From Aquipluma nitroreducens (GTDB lineage Bacteria; Bacteroidota; Bacteroidia; Bacteroidales; Prolixibacteraceae), in assembly GCF_009689585.1 (NCBI RefSeq), contig NZ_AP018694.1:4455501-4519500 (forward strand): a stretch of 64,000 nucleotides of DNA, read 5' to 3'. Made by a program: the position numbers and the translations under genes. The notes beneath the pieces were generated by a model that searched no databases, was not told the DNA's origin, and worked only from the letters and a program-made list of their open reading frames with translations. This document shows positions 32,476 through 41,230 of this stretch, piece by piece; position 1 is the stretch's first letter, and each line of letters opens with the position of its first letter.

Positions 32476-33102
32476 ATGAATAAGATTTTTGATATACAGC
32501 GCAAGTTCCGCTTTACTGTTTACATCCTTTTGGCTGTGAGCCTGCTTTTGACCGGCTTTAGCACTTTTGTCTTCACCCGTTCCATCGGACTGGTTGAACG
32601 TTCGCGCCAGAAAATCTATGTGCTGGACAACGGCAAATCCCTTTTGCTGGCCCTTCGTGCCGACATCACGGACAACCGGCCTTCAGAGGCCAAAGACCAT
32701 GTGAAACGCTTTCACGAGCTGTTTTTTACGATGGAGCCCGACAAACAGTACATCGAAAACAATGCAAAAGAAGCACTGTATCTGGCCGATGGTTCGGCCA
32801 TGAAGCAGTACCAGTCCTATAAAGAAAACAACGTCTATAACCAGATCATTGCTTCCGACATCAGCATGACCCTGACAACCGATTCTGTACAGATTGACTT
32901 CTCAGCTTACCCTTACCAGTTCCGGTTTTTTGGACGCCAGAAGATTGTCCGCAAATCCAATATTACGATCCGCAACCTGGAAACCTCCGGGAGGCTGCGG
33001 AACATTTCCAGGACAGACAATAACCCACACGGTTTTATGATCGAGGATTGGCTGATAGTGGACAATAAAGATCTGGAAACCATGAAGCGCAAGTCCTTTT
33101 AA
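32476..33102 (+). CDS. traK: Conjugative transfer protein TraK (VirB8-like)
   Basis: 208 residues. A single N-terminal membrane helix (about 14-34, VYILLAVSLLLTGFSTFVFT) is followed by a periplasmic domain with FHELFFTMEPDKQYIENNAK, typical of TraK of the CTnDOT group. It is a bridging component like VirB8. The gene lies 32 bases after traJ and 16 before the next gene. Confidence 0.9.
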   Translation: MNKIFDIQRKFRFTVYILLAVSLLLTGFSTFVFTRSIGLVERSRQKIYVLDNGKSLLLALRADITDNRPSEAKDHVKRFHELFFTMEPDKQYIENNAKEALYLADGSAMKQYQSYKENNVYNQIIASDISMTLTTDSVQIDFSAYPYQFRFFGRQKIVRKSNITIRNLETSGRLRNISRTDNNPHGFMIEDWLIVDNKDLETMKRKSF

Positions 33103-33118
33103 TTCTAAAACAACGATT

Positions 33119-33472
33119 ATGAATACAGAAAATAAACAATCTAAAAGCCTGGTGACCCGAATCAGCGAAGCTATCCGGTTTCAGGAGTGGATCGACCGGA
33201 TGGATCAAAAGGATCAAAAACTTGACCCGGCCAAACGGAAGAAAAAGTGGGCCATCATTCTGGGTGCATCGTTCCTGATTTATGTGATTTCATTCTTTGT
33301 TTTCCCAAAACCGGCTATTACTTACGAACCCATTAAACCGGTCATTGAAGGAAACCCGGATATAGCGAAAACACTGAAACGTAAAAAATCCCTCTCCTTT
33401 GAAATGCCTGTTGACTCGTTTGAAACCATCTTAAAACAAGAAATACATGAAAGCATACCTGAAAAGAAATAA
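33119..33472 (+). CDS. TraL-position membrane protein
   Basis: 117 residues: a basic cytoplasmic N-terminus (about 45 residues), a membrane helix (46-65, AIILGASFLIYVISFFVFP) and a short periplasmic tail. It occupies the traL slot between traK and traM but lacks a sequence I can tie to DUF3989. Its end overlaps traM by 26 bases, implying coupled translation. Confidence 0.65.
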   Translation: MNTENKQSKSLVTRISEAIRFQEWIDRMDQKDQKLDPAKRKKKWAIILGASFLIYVISFFVFPKPAITYEPIKPVIEGNPDIAKTLKRKKSLSFEMPVDSFETILKQEIHESIPEKK

Positions 33473-34634
33473 GCCGTTGCTATTCCTTCCGTTGGTTTTG
33501 ATCCCTTTTGTTGTCCTGATATTCTATGTGCTGGGAGGGGGAGAAAAGAAGGAAAAGGAAGAACAAAAGCAAAAAGAGCAGCAAGTGGCAAAAGGTGCCA
33601 ATTACACCCTTCCCGATGCTGATAAAAGCGTCGCGATTTACGATAAAATGGACAACTATTCCGCACAAAAAGCGGTGACTTCGACCCATGATTACAACAT
33701 TACCGGCGAACCAGATTCTATACCAGAAGAAATCGTTGAAGAAGAAGCGATGACCGAAGAACAGTTGCTTTCTGGAAGGAAGCATCTGTATAAGAACGAC
33801 CCGGTTCCTGAGATGAATGCTGATGTTTCCACCGATCTTATGGCGCACATCCGGCAAAAGGAACGGACTGTTCGGGAAGATTTGGAAAACAGTCAGGCTG
33901 AAGCAAAATCAAAAAATGAGGATTTCGATTCAAATCAGGCAGGAAAAGACAAAAGAGATTCCAATGATCAAAAAGGATCAGCTGCAATTCCTTCCACCGG
34001 TATTGAAGAACTGGACAAGGTTTTCAGGCAAAACAGCAGATTGGCCAAGCAGAATGATTCTCTGAATATGCGGCTGAAGGAAACAACTTCCATAAACCAA
34101 AAATTGGAAGCCGAAAAGAACAAACACGCTACTCTGGAGAAAGGCGGCAAGTCAGGGTTTAAACCCAAAGATACAGCAGTCCCGGTTATTGAAGCTGAAG
34201 TATATGAAACCACCACGGTATTAACCGGCAACAGGGTGAAGCTGCGGCTTCTGGAAGAAGCCTGGCTAAATGGAGCTAAAATTCCGGCCAACACTTTTTT
34301 GTATGGCATCTGTGAAGTCACCAATGAACGCCTTCAGATTGAAGTGCTGCAAATACCAGTAGGTGAAAAGTTTGTTCCGGTTCAAATAACAGTTTGCGAT
34401 CTGGACGGACTTCCCGGATTGTATGTTCCCGATAACGCCTCCCGAAAAGTTGCCAAAGAAGTTGGCAGCAGCGCTAACACTTCTTCCATGTTCGGGGTAA
34501 GTAACAATCCACTAACTTATATGGGGATGCAGGCAGCCGACCGCACCGCACAATCCCTGTTAAAAATGATCCGGATCAAAAAAGTCACAATCAAGAAAAA
34601 TACCCTCGTTTATTTAATCAACAAAAGCAAATAA
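33447..34634 (+). CDS. traM: Conjugative transposon protein TraM (VirB10-like)
   Basis: 395 residues. It has a membrane helix near the start (11-30, LFLPLVLIPFVVLIFYVLGG), a long charged linker with coiled-coil segments (to about 245), and a C-terminal conserved domain (TTTVLTGNRVKLRLLEEAWL, IPANTFLYGICEVTNERLQI, GLYVPDNASRKVAKEVGSS). This is the standard architecture of TraM, the core-channel scaffold comparable to VirB10. The linker is Lys/Glu-rich and variable as expected. Confidence 0.93.
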   Translation: MKAYLKRNKPLLFLPLVLIPFVVLIFYVLGGGEKKEKEEQKQKEQQVAKGANYTLPDADKSVAIYDKMDNYSAQKAVTSTHDYNITGEPDSIPEEIVEEEAMTEEQLLSGRKHLYKNDPVPEMNADVSTDLMAHIRQKERTVREDLENSQAEAKSKNEDFDSNQAGKDKRDSNDQKGSAAIPSTGIEELDKVFRQNSRLAKQNDSLNMRLKETTSINQKLEAEKNKHATLEKGGKSGFKPKDTAVPVIEAEVYETTTVLTGNRVKLRLLEEAWLNGAKIPANTFLYGICEVTNERLQIEVLQIPVGEKFVPVQITVCDLDGLPGLYVPDNASRKVAKEVGSSANTSSMFGVSNNPLTYMGMQAADRTAQSLLKMIRIKKVTIKKNTLVYLINKSK

Positions 34635-34636
34635 CC

Positions 34637-35440
34637 ATGAAATCCTTTTTAATCGTAATTACCTGCGCAATGATTCAGATTTCTGTTAGCGCACAAAATA
34701 TCTTAAAAATTTCCGATACTAAAACCAGCCATCTGGTTTGCCCCGATAAAGTGAACTATGTACAAGCTGGAGATTATTCGATAATCCAGGCAGAAATTGT
34801 TCCGGAACTTTCAAACCTGATTCGGGTGAAAGCCGTGCAGCCTTTTGACAAGCCAACTTCACTAACGGTTGTTTGTGCCGACCAGATTTATTCTTTCGAA
34901 TTACAGTATGGAAATGATGCCCCGATTACTTACCCGATTGAAACTTTTGATTCGCAAAAGGCTATGACCTTTTCCGGTAAGATGATGCCTGATTACCTGC
35001 TAAAAGACCTTTGTGATCAGGTTCTGGACAAACACAAAGTTCAGTTTAGAAAGCGCAAGACCGAAAAAGATGGGATTAAAATTCGGTTGAATTCCATTCA
35101 CCTGAAAAACGATGCACTCTTTTTTGAACTGGAGATCACCAACAAAACCAACATGGCTTACGATGTTGAAAGTTTTAATTTCTGGATCACCGATAAGAAA
35201 AAAGCCAAAGCAACCAATGTTCAGGAATACCAGGTTTTTCCGCAGTATCAGCAGAACAAGGTGCAGCGCATTCCGGGAGAAGTTACAGTTCGGGAAGTAT
35301 TCGTAATCGAAAAAATGACTATTCCGGATCAGCGTATCCTGAAGATCGAACTCAATGAAAAAGCATTAGGCAACACCGGTCGAAAACTCAGCTTCAACCT
35401 GAAGAATAAGGATATAATGAAAGCCAAATCTCTGAAGTAA
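34637..35440 (+). CDS. traN: Conjugative transposon protein TraN (DUF4138, VirB9-like)
   Basis: 267 residues with a signal peptide (VITCAMIQISVSAQ). DUF4138 features are the opening SDTKTSHLVCPDKVNYVQAG, which pairs with TraM in the outer-membrane core, the LKDLCDQVLD segment and the final strand-rich half. It follows traM by two bases. Function as the outer-membrane core component is by family. Confidence 0.93.
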   Translation: MKSFLIVITCAMIQISVSAQNILKISDTKTSHLVCPDKVNYVQAGDYSIIQAEIVPELSNLIRVKAVQPFDKPTSLTVVCADQIYSFELQYGNDAPITYPIETFDSQKAMTFSGKMMPDYLLKDLCDQVLDKHKVQFRKRKTEKDGIKIRLNSIHLKNDALFFELEITNKTNMAYDVESFNFWITDKKKAKATNVQEYQVFPQYQQNKVQRIPGEVTVREVFVIEKMTIPDQRILKIELNEKALGNTGRKLSFNLKNKDIMKAKSLK

Positions 35441-35489
35441 ATCGCAATTCAGGCGATTCCTCAGACAAAAGAAAATTTAAAACATGTTA

Positions 35490-35520
35490 TTCAGAACCCT
35501 CCTTTTAGGAGGATTCTGAA
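35490..35520. repeat. Hairpin between traN and the coupling-protein gene
   Basis: TTCAGAACCCTCC and GGAGGATTCTGAA form a 13-position stem with one mismatch and a five-base loop. No T-run follows, so it may be an mRNA processing or stability element, not a terminator. It sits 19 bases upstream of the next start codon. Confidence 0.65.
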
Positions 35521-35538
35521 TAGCTAAAAGCTCAAACC

Positions 35539-37524
35539 ATGTCAATGACCGAAGGAAGAGAACTGGAAAAACTGCACGAAGGATTTCGGTTCTTTAGTTA
35601 CCTGCTATTGTTTTTATCCATGTACCTGAACCAGTTGGGCTACTTTACGGCGCACGGGATAGACATTCCTGCTTTTCATCCGCTGGTAGTCAAAATGCAA
35701 AACCTGACCTTTCTGGTAAATGTGTATAAATCAAAGACAGTTTGTTTGGTATTTCTGGCCATTACCTGTATCGGAACCAAAGCTCACAAAGACCGAGAAC
35801 TCACCGTTTCTTCTATTGTAGGGCAAGTGGTGGCCGGTCTGATTCTGTATTGGGGGAGCCTGATCCTGTTTAAATCTTATCCGGTATCTTATCTGACCCT
35901 GACTTTCTTTGGCTTTGTACTTCTGAACATCGGCTTTGACAACATCTCCAAACTGATCAACGTCAACCTGATGAAAGACCGGTTTAACGTGGAGAATGAG
36001 AGTTTTCCACAGGAACAAATACTAAAAGAGAATGAATATTCAGTGAACCTGCCGACACGGTACCTCTACAAAGACAAACAACAGGAAGGTTGGATCAACA
36101 TTGTCAATCCGTTTCGTGCTTCGATGGTGATCGGAACTCCCGGTTCCGGAAAATCCTTTTCAGTAGTACTGCCATTTATCCGGCAACACCTAAAGAAAGG
36201 CTTTTCGATGTGTGTCTATGATTTTAAATACCCGGATTTATCGCTGGTTACTTACAACCATTTTCTGAAAGCCAAGAAAAACAGAAAGTTGCCAGAATCA
36301 AGCCGGTTCTATGTGATCAACTTTGAGAACATCCAGAAGTCCTACCGGTGCAATCCTTTGGCGCCGGAGTGGATGGAAAGCCCCATTGATGCCTTTGAAT
36401 CTTCGCGAACAGTCCTTTATAACCTGAACAGGGAATGGATAAGAAAACAAGGTGAGTTTTTCTCTGAGTCTGCCGTTTCCTTTTTTGCTGCTGTGATCTG
36501 GTTTTTGAAAAAATACAAGGATGGTCAGTTTTGTACTTTGCCCCATGCCATTGAACTGCTACAGATGGACTACGATGATTTGTTCGCAGTCATGGAACAG
36601 GAAAAAGATGTCGCGAACATCATCAATCCTTTTATCAATGCACACAAACGCGGAGCCAGTGAACAGTTGGAAGGACAATTGGGAAGCCTGAAGATAGCAA
36701 TCTCCAAGATCATCAGCCCGGAAATATACTGGATTTGTTCGGGCGATGATTTCTCACTGGATATCAACAATCCCGAATCACCCAAAATCCTTTGTCTGGC
36801 CAACAATCCATTGAGAGTGGAAATGTATGGGGCTGTTTTATCGCTTTACATTACCAGGATGCTGAAGGTCATCAACAAAAAGGGACAGCAACCGTCTTCG
36901 CTGATCTTTGATGAGCTGCCTACCATTTATTTCAGGGGACTGGACACTTTGATTGCCACAGCAAGAAGTAACCGGATTTCTACTTTATTGGGAGTGCAGA
37001 CTATTGACCAACTGATCCGGGACTACGGAAAAGAACAAGCCAATGCCATTACCAGCAACATCGGCAATGTGTTTTCAGGTCAGGCTGCCGGGGAGACTGC
37101 AAGGTTTATTCAGGGAAGGATGGGCAAAATCCTACAGGAACGCCAATCGGTTAATATCAACCGGAATGTCCAATCTTCCACTTTCTCTACACAACTTGAT
37201 TTCCTTGTGCCTGAAGGAAAGATTGCCACCTTGCCACAGGGCTATATGGTGGGGCAGGTTGCCGACAACTTTGGTGAGGCAATTGCACAGAAAAACTTCA
37301 ATTGTCTGATCAATGTCGATGTGAAATCTCAGGAACTGGAAGAAAAGCGCTTTGTACCAATCCCCGATTTTTACCAGTTCGATAACATCCCGGAACTACT
37401 GGAACGTAACCGAACCAAGATACAAAACGATATCCGGTCAATTACCATCCAGAGATCGGAACCCGATCAACCGGATCAAATCAAACAAAAAGCTATAACT
37501 ACTAAAAAATCCAAAAAATCATGA
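35539..37524 (+). CDS. Type IV coupling protein (VirD4/TraG-family ATPase)
   Basis: 661 residues. Four hydrophobic helices lie in the first 150 residues, then Walker A GTPGSGKS at 199-206 and Walker B SSLIFDELPTIYF near 455-467. A YSWQ-type helical all-alpha domain lies between. It links the relaxosome to the transfer channel; in CTnDOT this function is encoded by mobC. It overlaps the next gene by four bases (ATGA). Confidence 0.95.
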   Translation: MSMTEGRELEKLHEGFRFFSYLLLFLSMYLNQLGYFTAHGIDIPAFHPLVVKMQNLTFLVNVYKSKTVCLVFLAITCIGTKAHKDRELTVSSIVGQVVAGLILYWGSLILFKSYPVSYLTLTFFGFVLLNIGFDNISKLINVNLMKDRFNVENESFPQEQILKENEYSVNLPTRYLYKDKQQEGWINIVNPFRASMVIGTPGSGKSFSVVLPFIRQHLKKGFSMCVYDFKYPDLSLVTYNHFLKAKKNRKLPESSRFYVINFENIQKSYRCNPLAPEWMESPIDAFESSRTVLYNLNREWIRKQGEFFSESAVSFFAAVIWFLKKYKDGQFCTLPHAIELLQMDYDDLFAVMEQEKDVANIINPFINAHKRGASEQLEGQLGSLKIAISKIISPEIYWICSGDDFSLDINNPESPKILCLANNPLRVEMYGAVLSLYITRMLKVINKKGQQPSSLIFDELPTIYFRGLDTLIATARSNRISTLLGVQTIDQLIRDYGKEQANAITSNIGNVFSGQAAGETARFIQGRMGKILQERQSVNINRNVQSSTFSTQLDFLVPEGKIATLPQGYMVGQVADNFGEAIAQKNFNCLINVDVKSQELEEKRFVPIPDFYQFDNIPELLERNRTKIQNDIRSITIQRSEPDQPDQIKQKAITTKKSKKS

Positions 37525-38036
37525 TTCAAAATACCGTTTACTTCAAAAGCAGGCCATCCCAATTGATTAATCTGGAAACTTTTCTGCTGACGATCCTGGC
37601 AGTACCGGTTATCCTGTTAATGGATGGGATTCTAAAACAGCAACTCCCTATCCATTTTATTCCGGCAAAACTAATCGTACATGTTTACAGGTTGCCCCAT
37701 TATCTGGGTGTGTTTGTTTTGCTGAATCTGGCTTATCAAGTCCTTCGGGTGTACTGCATCCGATACGAAATTCACGCCGAAGAACTCCGATACTATTCTG
37801 GAATCTTCCGGAGAAACCATGAGTTTATAGAAAATTACAGGATCAAAGACTATCGGGTAGAAAGGCCATTGATTTACCGCCTGTTTGGACTGGGCAACCT
37901 GATTATTTACACCTCCGACAAAACGACTCCTATATTCCGGTTGAATGCTATCAAAGATCCGGAAGAAAAGTATAAAATCCTTCGTGGTTTAGTCGAGCTG
38001 AACCGCAGGGAGAAACATGTATTTGAAGTTGATTAA
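37521..38036 (+). CDS. PH-domain (bPH2, YdbS-like) membrane protein
   Basis: 171 residues. Two membrane helices (about 20-37 and 58-78) precede a bacterial PH-like domain: YEIHAEELRYYSGIFRRNHE, IENYRIKDYRVERPLIYRLF, GNLIIYTSDKT and a C-terminal helix. This is the PF03703 pattern. It is coupled to the coupling-protein gene by a four-base overlap. Why a PH-like protein travels with the tra genes is unknown; a membrane-organising role is inferred. Confidence 0.85.
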   Translation: MIQNTVYFKSRPSQLINLETFLLTILAVPVILLMDGILKQQLPIHFIPAKLIVHVYRLPHYLGVFVLLNLAYQVLRVYCIRYEIHAEELRYYSGIFRRNHEFIENYRIKDYRVERPLIYRLFGLGNLIIYTSDKTTPIFRLNAIKDPEEKYKILRGLVELNRREKHVFEVD

Positions 38037-38060
38037 TTAACCATTTAAAAATTAAAAATT

Positions 38061-38753
38061 ATGGAACAGCAGAAAACACGCATGAGCATGGATCAGATTC
38101 CCTTTGACAAGCTCGAAAAGGTAGGTATTAACCGCGACCTGATCCAAAAAATGGAAAAACAGGAGATGACCGATTTCCTGAATGGTTTCCGTTCGGATAA
38201 ACTCTACACGGTCAATGCAAAAATCAATGGAGAGGACTACAGGATTCCGGCCAAAATCCGTTTGCAAAGCAATGAGGATGGATCAGTCGGGATTAAGGTA
38301 CATCCAATCCAACGGTTGAACATCCCGGATGAGTACATGGGGCATAAGTTTTCCAAGGAGGAAAAGGGGGCTTTGCTCAATGACAAAAATCTTGGCAAAA
38401 CGGTAGAACTGACCGGACGAGATGGAAAGAAGGATAATTACTACCTAAGCATCGATTCCAAAACGAATGAGATGATCCCACTTCGCTCCAGCTACATTCA
38501 GATTCCTGAAAAGATCAAGGGAGCCACCTTATCGGCAGAACAGAAAGAAAACCTGGCAGCAGGAAAGAAAGTGACAGTTGAAGGCATGACCGGTAAGGAT
38601 GAGAAAAGGTTTTCAGCCGCTCTTCAGATTGATGCAGCCTCACGCAGAATTGGGTTTTCCGACTTCAAACAGGAAAAGCAAGGTCAATCCGAAACTGCTA
38701 AACAGGAAAAATCGGAAGGAAAACGACAAGGTGCAAAGCAAAGTGTCAGTTAG
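38061..38753 (+). CDS. DUF4099/DUF3945 domain protein
   Basis: 230 residues. An N-terminal DUF4099-like segment (DQIPFDKLEKVGINRDLIQK) is followed by two DUF3945-type repeats, each with NIPDEYMGHKFSKEEKGALL or KIKGATLSAEQKENLAAGK. The tail is Lys/Gln-rich. Such proteins are common accessory proteins on Bacteroidota conjugative elements; function unknown. It is the last gene before the terminator and the candidate oriT. Confidence 0.85.
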   Translation: MEQQKTRMSMDQIPFDKLEKVGINRDLIQKMEKQEMTDFLNGFRSDKLYTVNAKINGEDYRIPAKIRLQSNEDGSVGIKVHPIQRLNIPDEYMGHKFSKEEKGALLNDKNLGKTVELTGRDGKKDNYYLSIDSKTNEMIPLRSSYIQIPEKIKGATLSAEQKENLAAGKKVTVEGMTGKDEKRFSAALQIDAASRRIGFSDFKQEKQGQSETAKQEKSEGKRQGAKQSVS

Positions 38754-38783
38754 ATTTTCCAGTTTTCAGAAGTGAAAAGTCAT

Positions 38784-38825
38784 CAAAGACGGGAAGAATT
38801 TCAAAAGGTTTTTCCTGTCTTTTTG
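38784..38825 (+). terminator. Terminator of the tra operon
   Basis: AAAGACGGGAA and TTCCTGTCTTT pair at 10 of 11 positions around a loop of about 17 bases, and a T-run follows. It lies about 30 bases after the DUF4099/DUF3945 stop codon. Confidence 0.75.
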
Positions 38826-38834
38826 ATTGAAAAG

Positions 38835-38980
38835 GAGGTCGAAAGAGGGGAGGGAATCTCATGAAAGAGGGGAATGCAAGATGTGTTTTTGTTCCACAAA
38901 AACCTTGACAAAGCTGTCCTACGGAGCATTCCCCTCATTCCCTAAAGGTTGATGAAAATGATTCCCCTCTTTCAAAAAGC
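38835..38980. other. Candidate origin of transfer (oriT)
   Basis: A compact set of nested inverted repeats directly upstream of the mobC-like and relaxase genes: GAAAGAGGGG (38841-38850) with CCCCTCTTTC (38964-38973); GAGGGGAATGC (38867-38877) with GCATTCCCCTC (38926-38936); and inside them GTTTTTGT (38885-38892) with ACAAAAAC (38896-38903). GAAAGAGGGG also occurs twice in direct orientation. Place and structure fit an oriT; the nick site cannot be read from sequence. Confidence 0.6.
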
Positions 38981-39020
38981 CAGTTAAGATCAGAAGTCAG
39001 TTAACCCATAAAGGTAAAAA

Positions 39021-39398
39021 ATGCGACCGCAAACTCCGGTAGATAAAAAGCTAGGTGAAGGAATCCGGGTTCGTTTGACCAACCGGGAAAAGGAACTGTT
39101 GACTGAGCGGTGCCGAAAGGAAGGCTACTCCAACCTTAGTGATTTTGGCCGAGCCAAACTTTTAAGAAAACGGGAAATCCGGAGGATTGAAGCCAGTCAG
39201 GAATTTTCGGAATTAATGGGTCAAATGGATTTTGAACTCAATAAGATCGGGGTTAACCTGAACCAGATTGCCAAAAAACTGAATACTTATTTGGGATACC
39301 AACTCGATTCTGAGGATAAGCGAACCCTGAATAACTCTTATGAAACACTTAGAAAGTGCTTTGAGCTTTTGCAAAAATATATGGATCATATTCCATAA
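39021..39398 (+). CDS. MobC-like relaxosome accessory protein
   Basis: 125 residues. A ribbon-helix-helix-like N-terminus (GIRVRLTNREKELLTERCRK) is followed by LNKIGVNLNQIAKKLN at about 74-89, the hallmark of MobC-family proteins (PF05713). It would bind near oriT and help the relaxase open the DNA. It is immediately downstream of the palindrome cluster and 24 bases upstream of the relaxase gene. Confidence 0.9.
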   Translation: MRPQTPVDKKLGEGIRVRLTNREKELLTERCRKEGYSNLSDFGRAKLLRKREIRRIEASQEFSELMGQMDFELNKIGVNLNQIAKKLNTYLGYQLDSEDKRTLNNSYETLRKCFELLQKYMDHIP

Positions 39399-39422
39399 TG
39401 AATAACCAGCAAAAATTTTAAA

Positions 39423-40355
39423 ATGGTTATCGTTATCCATCAGGCATCAAGCACCGCTAATGCTTTCTTCTACAATGAGCGAAAGGCAAAAGAAGGTAAA
39501 GCCACCTTCTATCATAGCCGGAATACATCTTCAGCCAATCCATTTATTTATTCCGCTCAACACCGCCACCAAATATTCAAACGCATTGAGGATGCAAATA
39601 CACGTGTTAAGAATAAAGGACTTCACATCTCTTTTAATCCAACGATAAATGATATGATCCGGATAGGCGAAAAGGGAATACGAACTGAACTTGACAATCT
39701 GATGAAACAACTCGGATATGGAAATCAGCCCTACCTGGTTTACCGACATGCAGACATTGACCGGGTTCATTTTCATATTGTATCAACAAGGATTGACAAA
39801 CAGTCTGGCAAAAAAATCAAAGACAATTTTGAAAAGGAGAAAGTCCAGACGTTCATCAGGGAGCTGGAACAAACCTACCAGCTAAAGAATGATGACCCAA
39901 AGGAAAAAATTGATTTGAAATTCACAGCATATAGCAAGAACCTGAAACAGAACCTTGAAAACCTATTCGTCGAGCTAAATCGGATGGATTTTATCACTAG
40001 CAAACAAATGTATAACGATGCGCTGAAGCTGTTTCATGTTGAAATTCGGCAGGTTCAGAAAGGGCATCTGGTATTTGTTACTGATGGAAACGAAAATCCG
40101 ATCAGGCATCCAATTAAAATGTCTGATTTTCAGGAAAGGCCGAGGTTTTATCAATCGAAAAGGAAAGCTGAAAAGATTGAGCTTGGAAATGGTTATACTA
40201 CGGACAAATCGAATAATTCAATAAAGAATTATCAAGGAAATTCGAGGATGCTGTTTGATTTGCTTCGACTGATACCAAACTATTCGGGGAAAAGGAGTTT
40301 TGGGCAGAAAAAGCAGTTGATTAAGATAAAGAGAAAGGGACAACGAAGATGGTAA
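39423..40355 (+). CDS. Relaxase / mobilization nuclease of the conjugative element
   Basis: 310 residues of the MobP relaxase family (PF03432). The start HQASSTANAFFYNERKAKEG contains the motif I tyrosine candidates, and HADIDRVHFHIVSTRID (119-135) is the HxH metal motif III. It nicks oriT and leads the strand into the recipient. The C-terminal third is basic and shorter than in plasmid relaxases but usual for Bacteroidota ICEs. It is a different protein from the relaxase at 6.0-6.8 kb. Confidence 0.93.
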   Translation: MVIVIHQASSTANAFFYNERKAKEGKATFYHSRNTSSANPFIYSAQHRHQIFKRIEDANTRVKNKGLHISFNPTINDMIRIGEKGIRTELDNLMKQLGYGNQPYLVYRHADIDRVHFHIVSTRIDKQSGKKIKDNFEKEKVQTFIRELEQTYQLKNDDPKEKIDLKFTAYSKNLKQNLENLFVELNRMDFITSKQMYNDALKLFHVEIRQVQKGHLVFVTDGNENPIRHPIKMSDFQERPRFYQSKRKAEKIELGNGYTTDKSNNSIKNYQGNSRMLFDLLRLIPNYSGKRSFGQKKQLIKIKRKGQRRW

Positions 40356-40541
40356 GTTTGTGGTTAATGAAGGATTTATAAACTCAATTGTTAACTTTGC
40401 TGACTCATATGTAGTTTTTAACTTTGAGAATAAAGATGTTTGTCAATTATTGCGAATAAGCGCTCATATTGGTATTATACAATACTATAAACTTATATGT
40501 ACCTGAAAACATAGATTCCCCAAAGTATTAATACTTTATTC

Positions 40542-41210
40542 TTGAACATGAATAATTCTTCACATAAAATAATAATTGCCGATTCACAGTATTTGGTTGT
40601 TGAAGCACTGAAAACTTTACTGGGAAATGACGAGCGGTTTATTATTTCTAGTGTTGTAAATTCAAAATTTGAATTGCTAAAAGTTCTGGAACACGAACTT
40701 TGCGGATTATTAATCACGGACTTTAATCTGGTTGATTACGAAGGTATTGATGATCTTAGAAGAGTAAAACGAACGTTTCCTGATTTAGTGATTCTTATAC
40801 TTACCAATTCAATCAGCAAAGTCGAATTTACAGAATTGTCTAAAATTGGTATTAAGAATATTATTTACAAAACTGCTGACAGGGAAGAGATTCTGGCGGC
40901 AATTGATGCGGCATTGAGGGGTAAGAAATATTTTGCTGAAGAGATACTCGATATGATCATCGAACAAGGCGATAATAGACAAGAGCCAGAAGAACCAACC
41001 CACCTCACTAGCTCGGAAATTGAAATCGTAAGACTGATTGCCGGAGGACTTACAACCAAAGAGATTGCCAATCAGAAAAACATTAGTTTTCATACTGTGA
41101 ACACGCACCGGAAAAATATCTTCCGGAAAATGGAAGTATCCAATGCTTCCGAATTGATTATGCAGGCCATAAGGGCCGGATGGATCGATAATATTGAGTA
41201 CTTCATCTAA
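40542..41210 (+). CDS. NarL/FixJ-family response regulator
   Basis: 222 residues. Receiver domain 1-125 with phosphoacceptor Asp in LLITDFNLVDYEG and the conserved Lys in IIYKTADREE; C-terminal LuxR-type HTH at about 150-215 (LTSSEIEIVRLIAGGLTTKE, SFHTVNTHRKNIFRKMEVSN). No histidine kinase is in the neighbourhood, so it is an orphan here. It follows the relaxase by 186 AT-rich bases and could be chromosomal or part of the element. An alternative start is the ATG two codons on. Confidence 0.93.
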   Translation: MNMNNSSHKIIIADSQYLVVEALKTLLGNDERFIISSVVNSKFELLKVLEHELCGLLITDFNLVDYEGIDDLRRVKRTFPDLVILILTNSISKVEFTELSKIGIKNIIYKTADREEILAAIDAALRGKKYFAEEILDMIIEQGDNRQEPEEPTHLTSSEIEIVRLIAGGLTTKEIANQKNISFHTVNTHRKNIFRKMEVSNASELIMQAIRAGWIDNIEYFI

Positions 41211-41230
41211 GCTTCTACTTATAAAATGCT

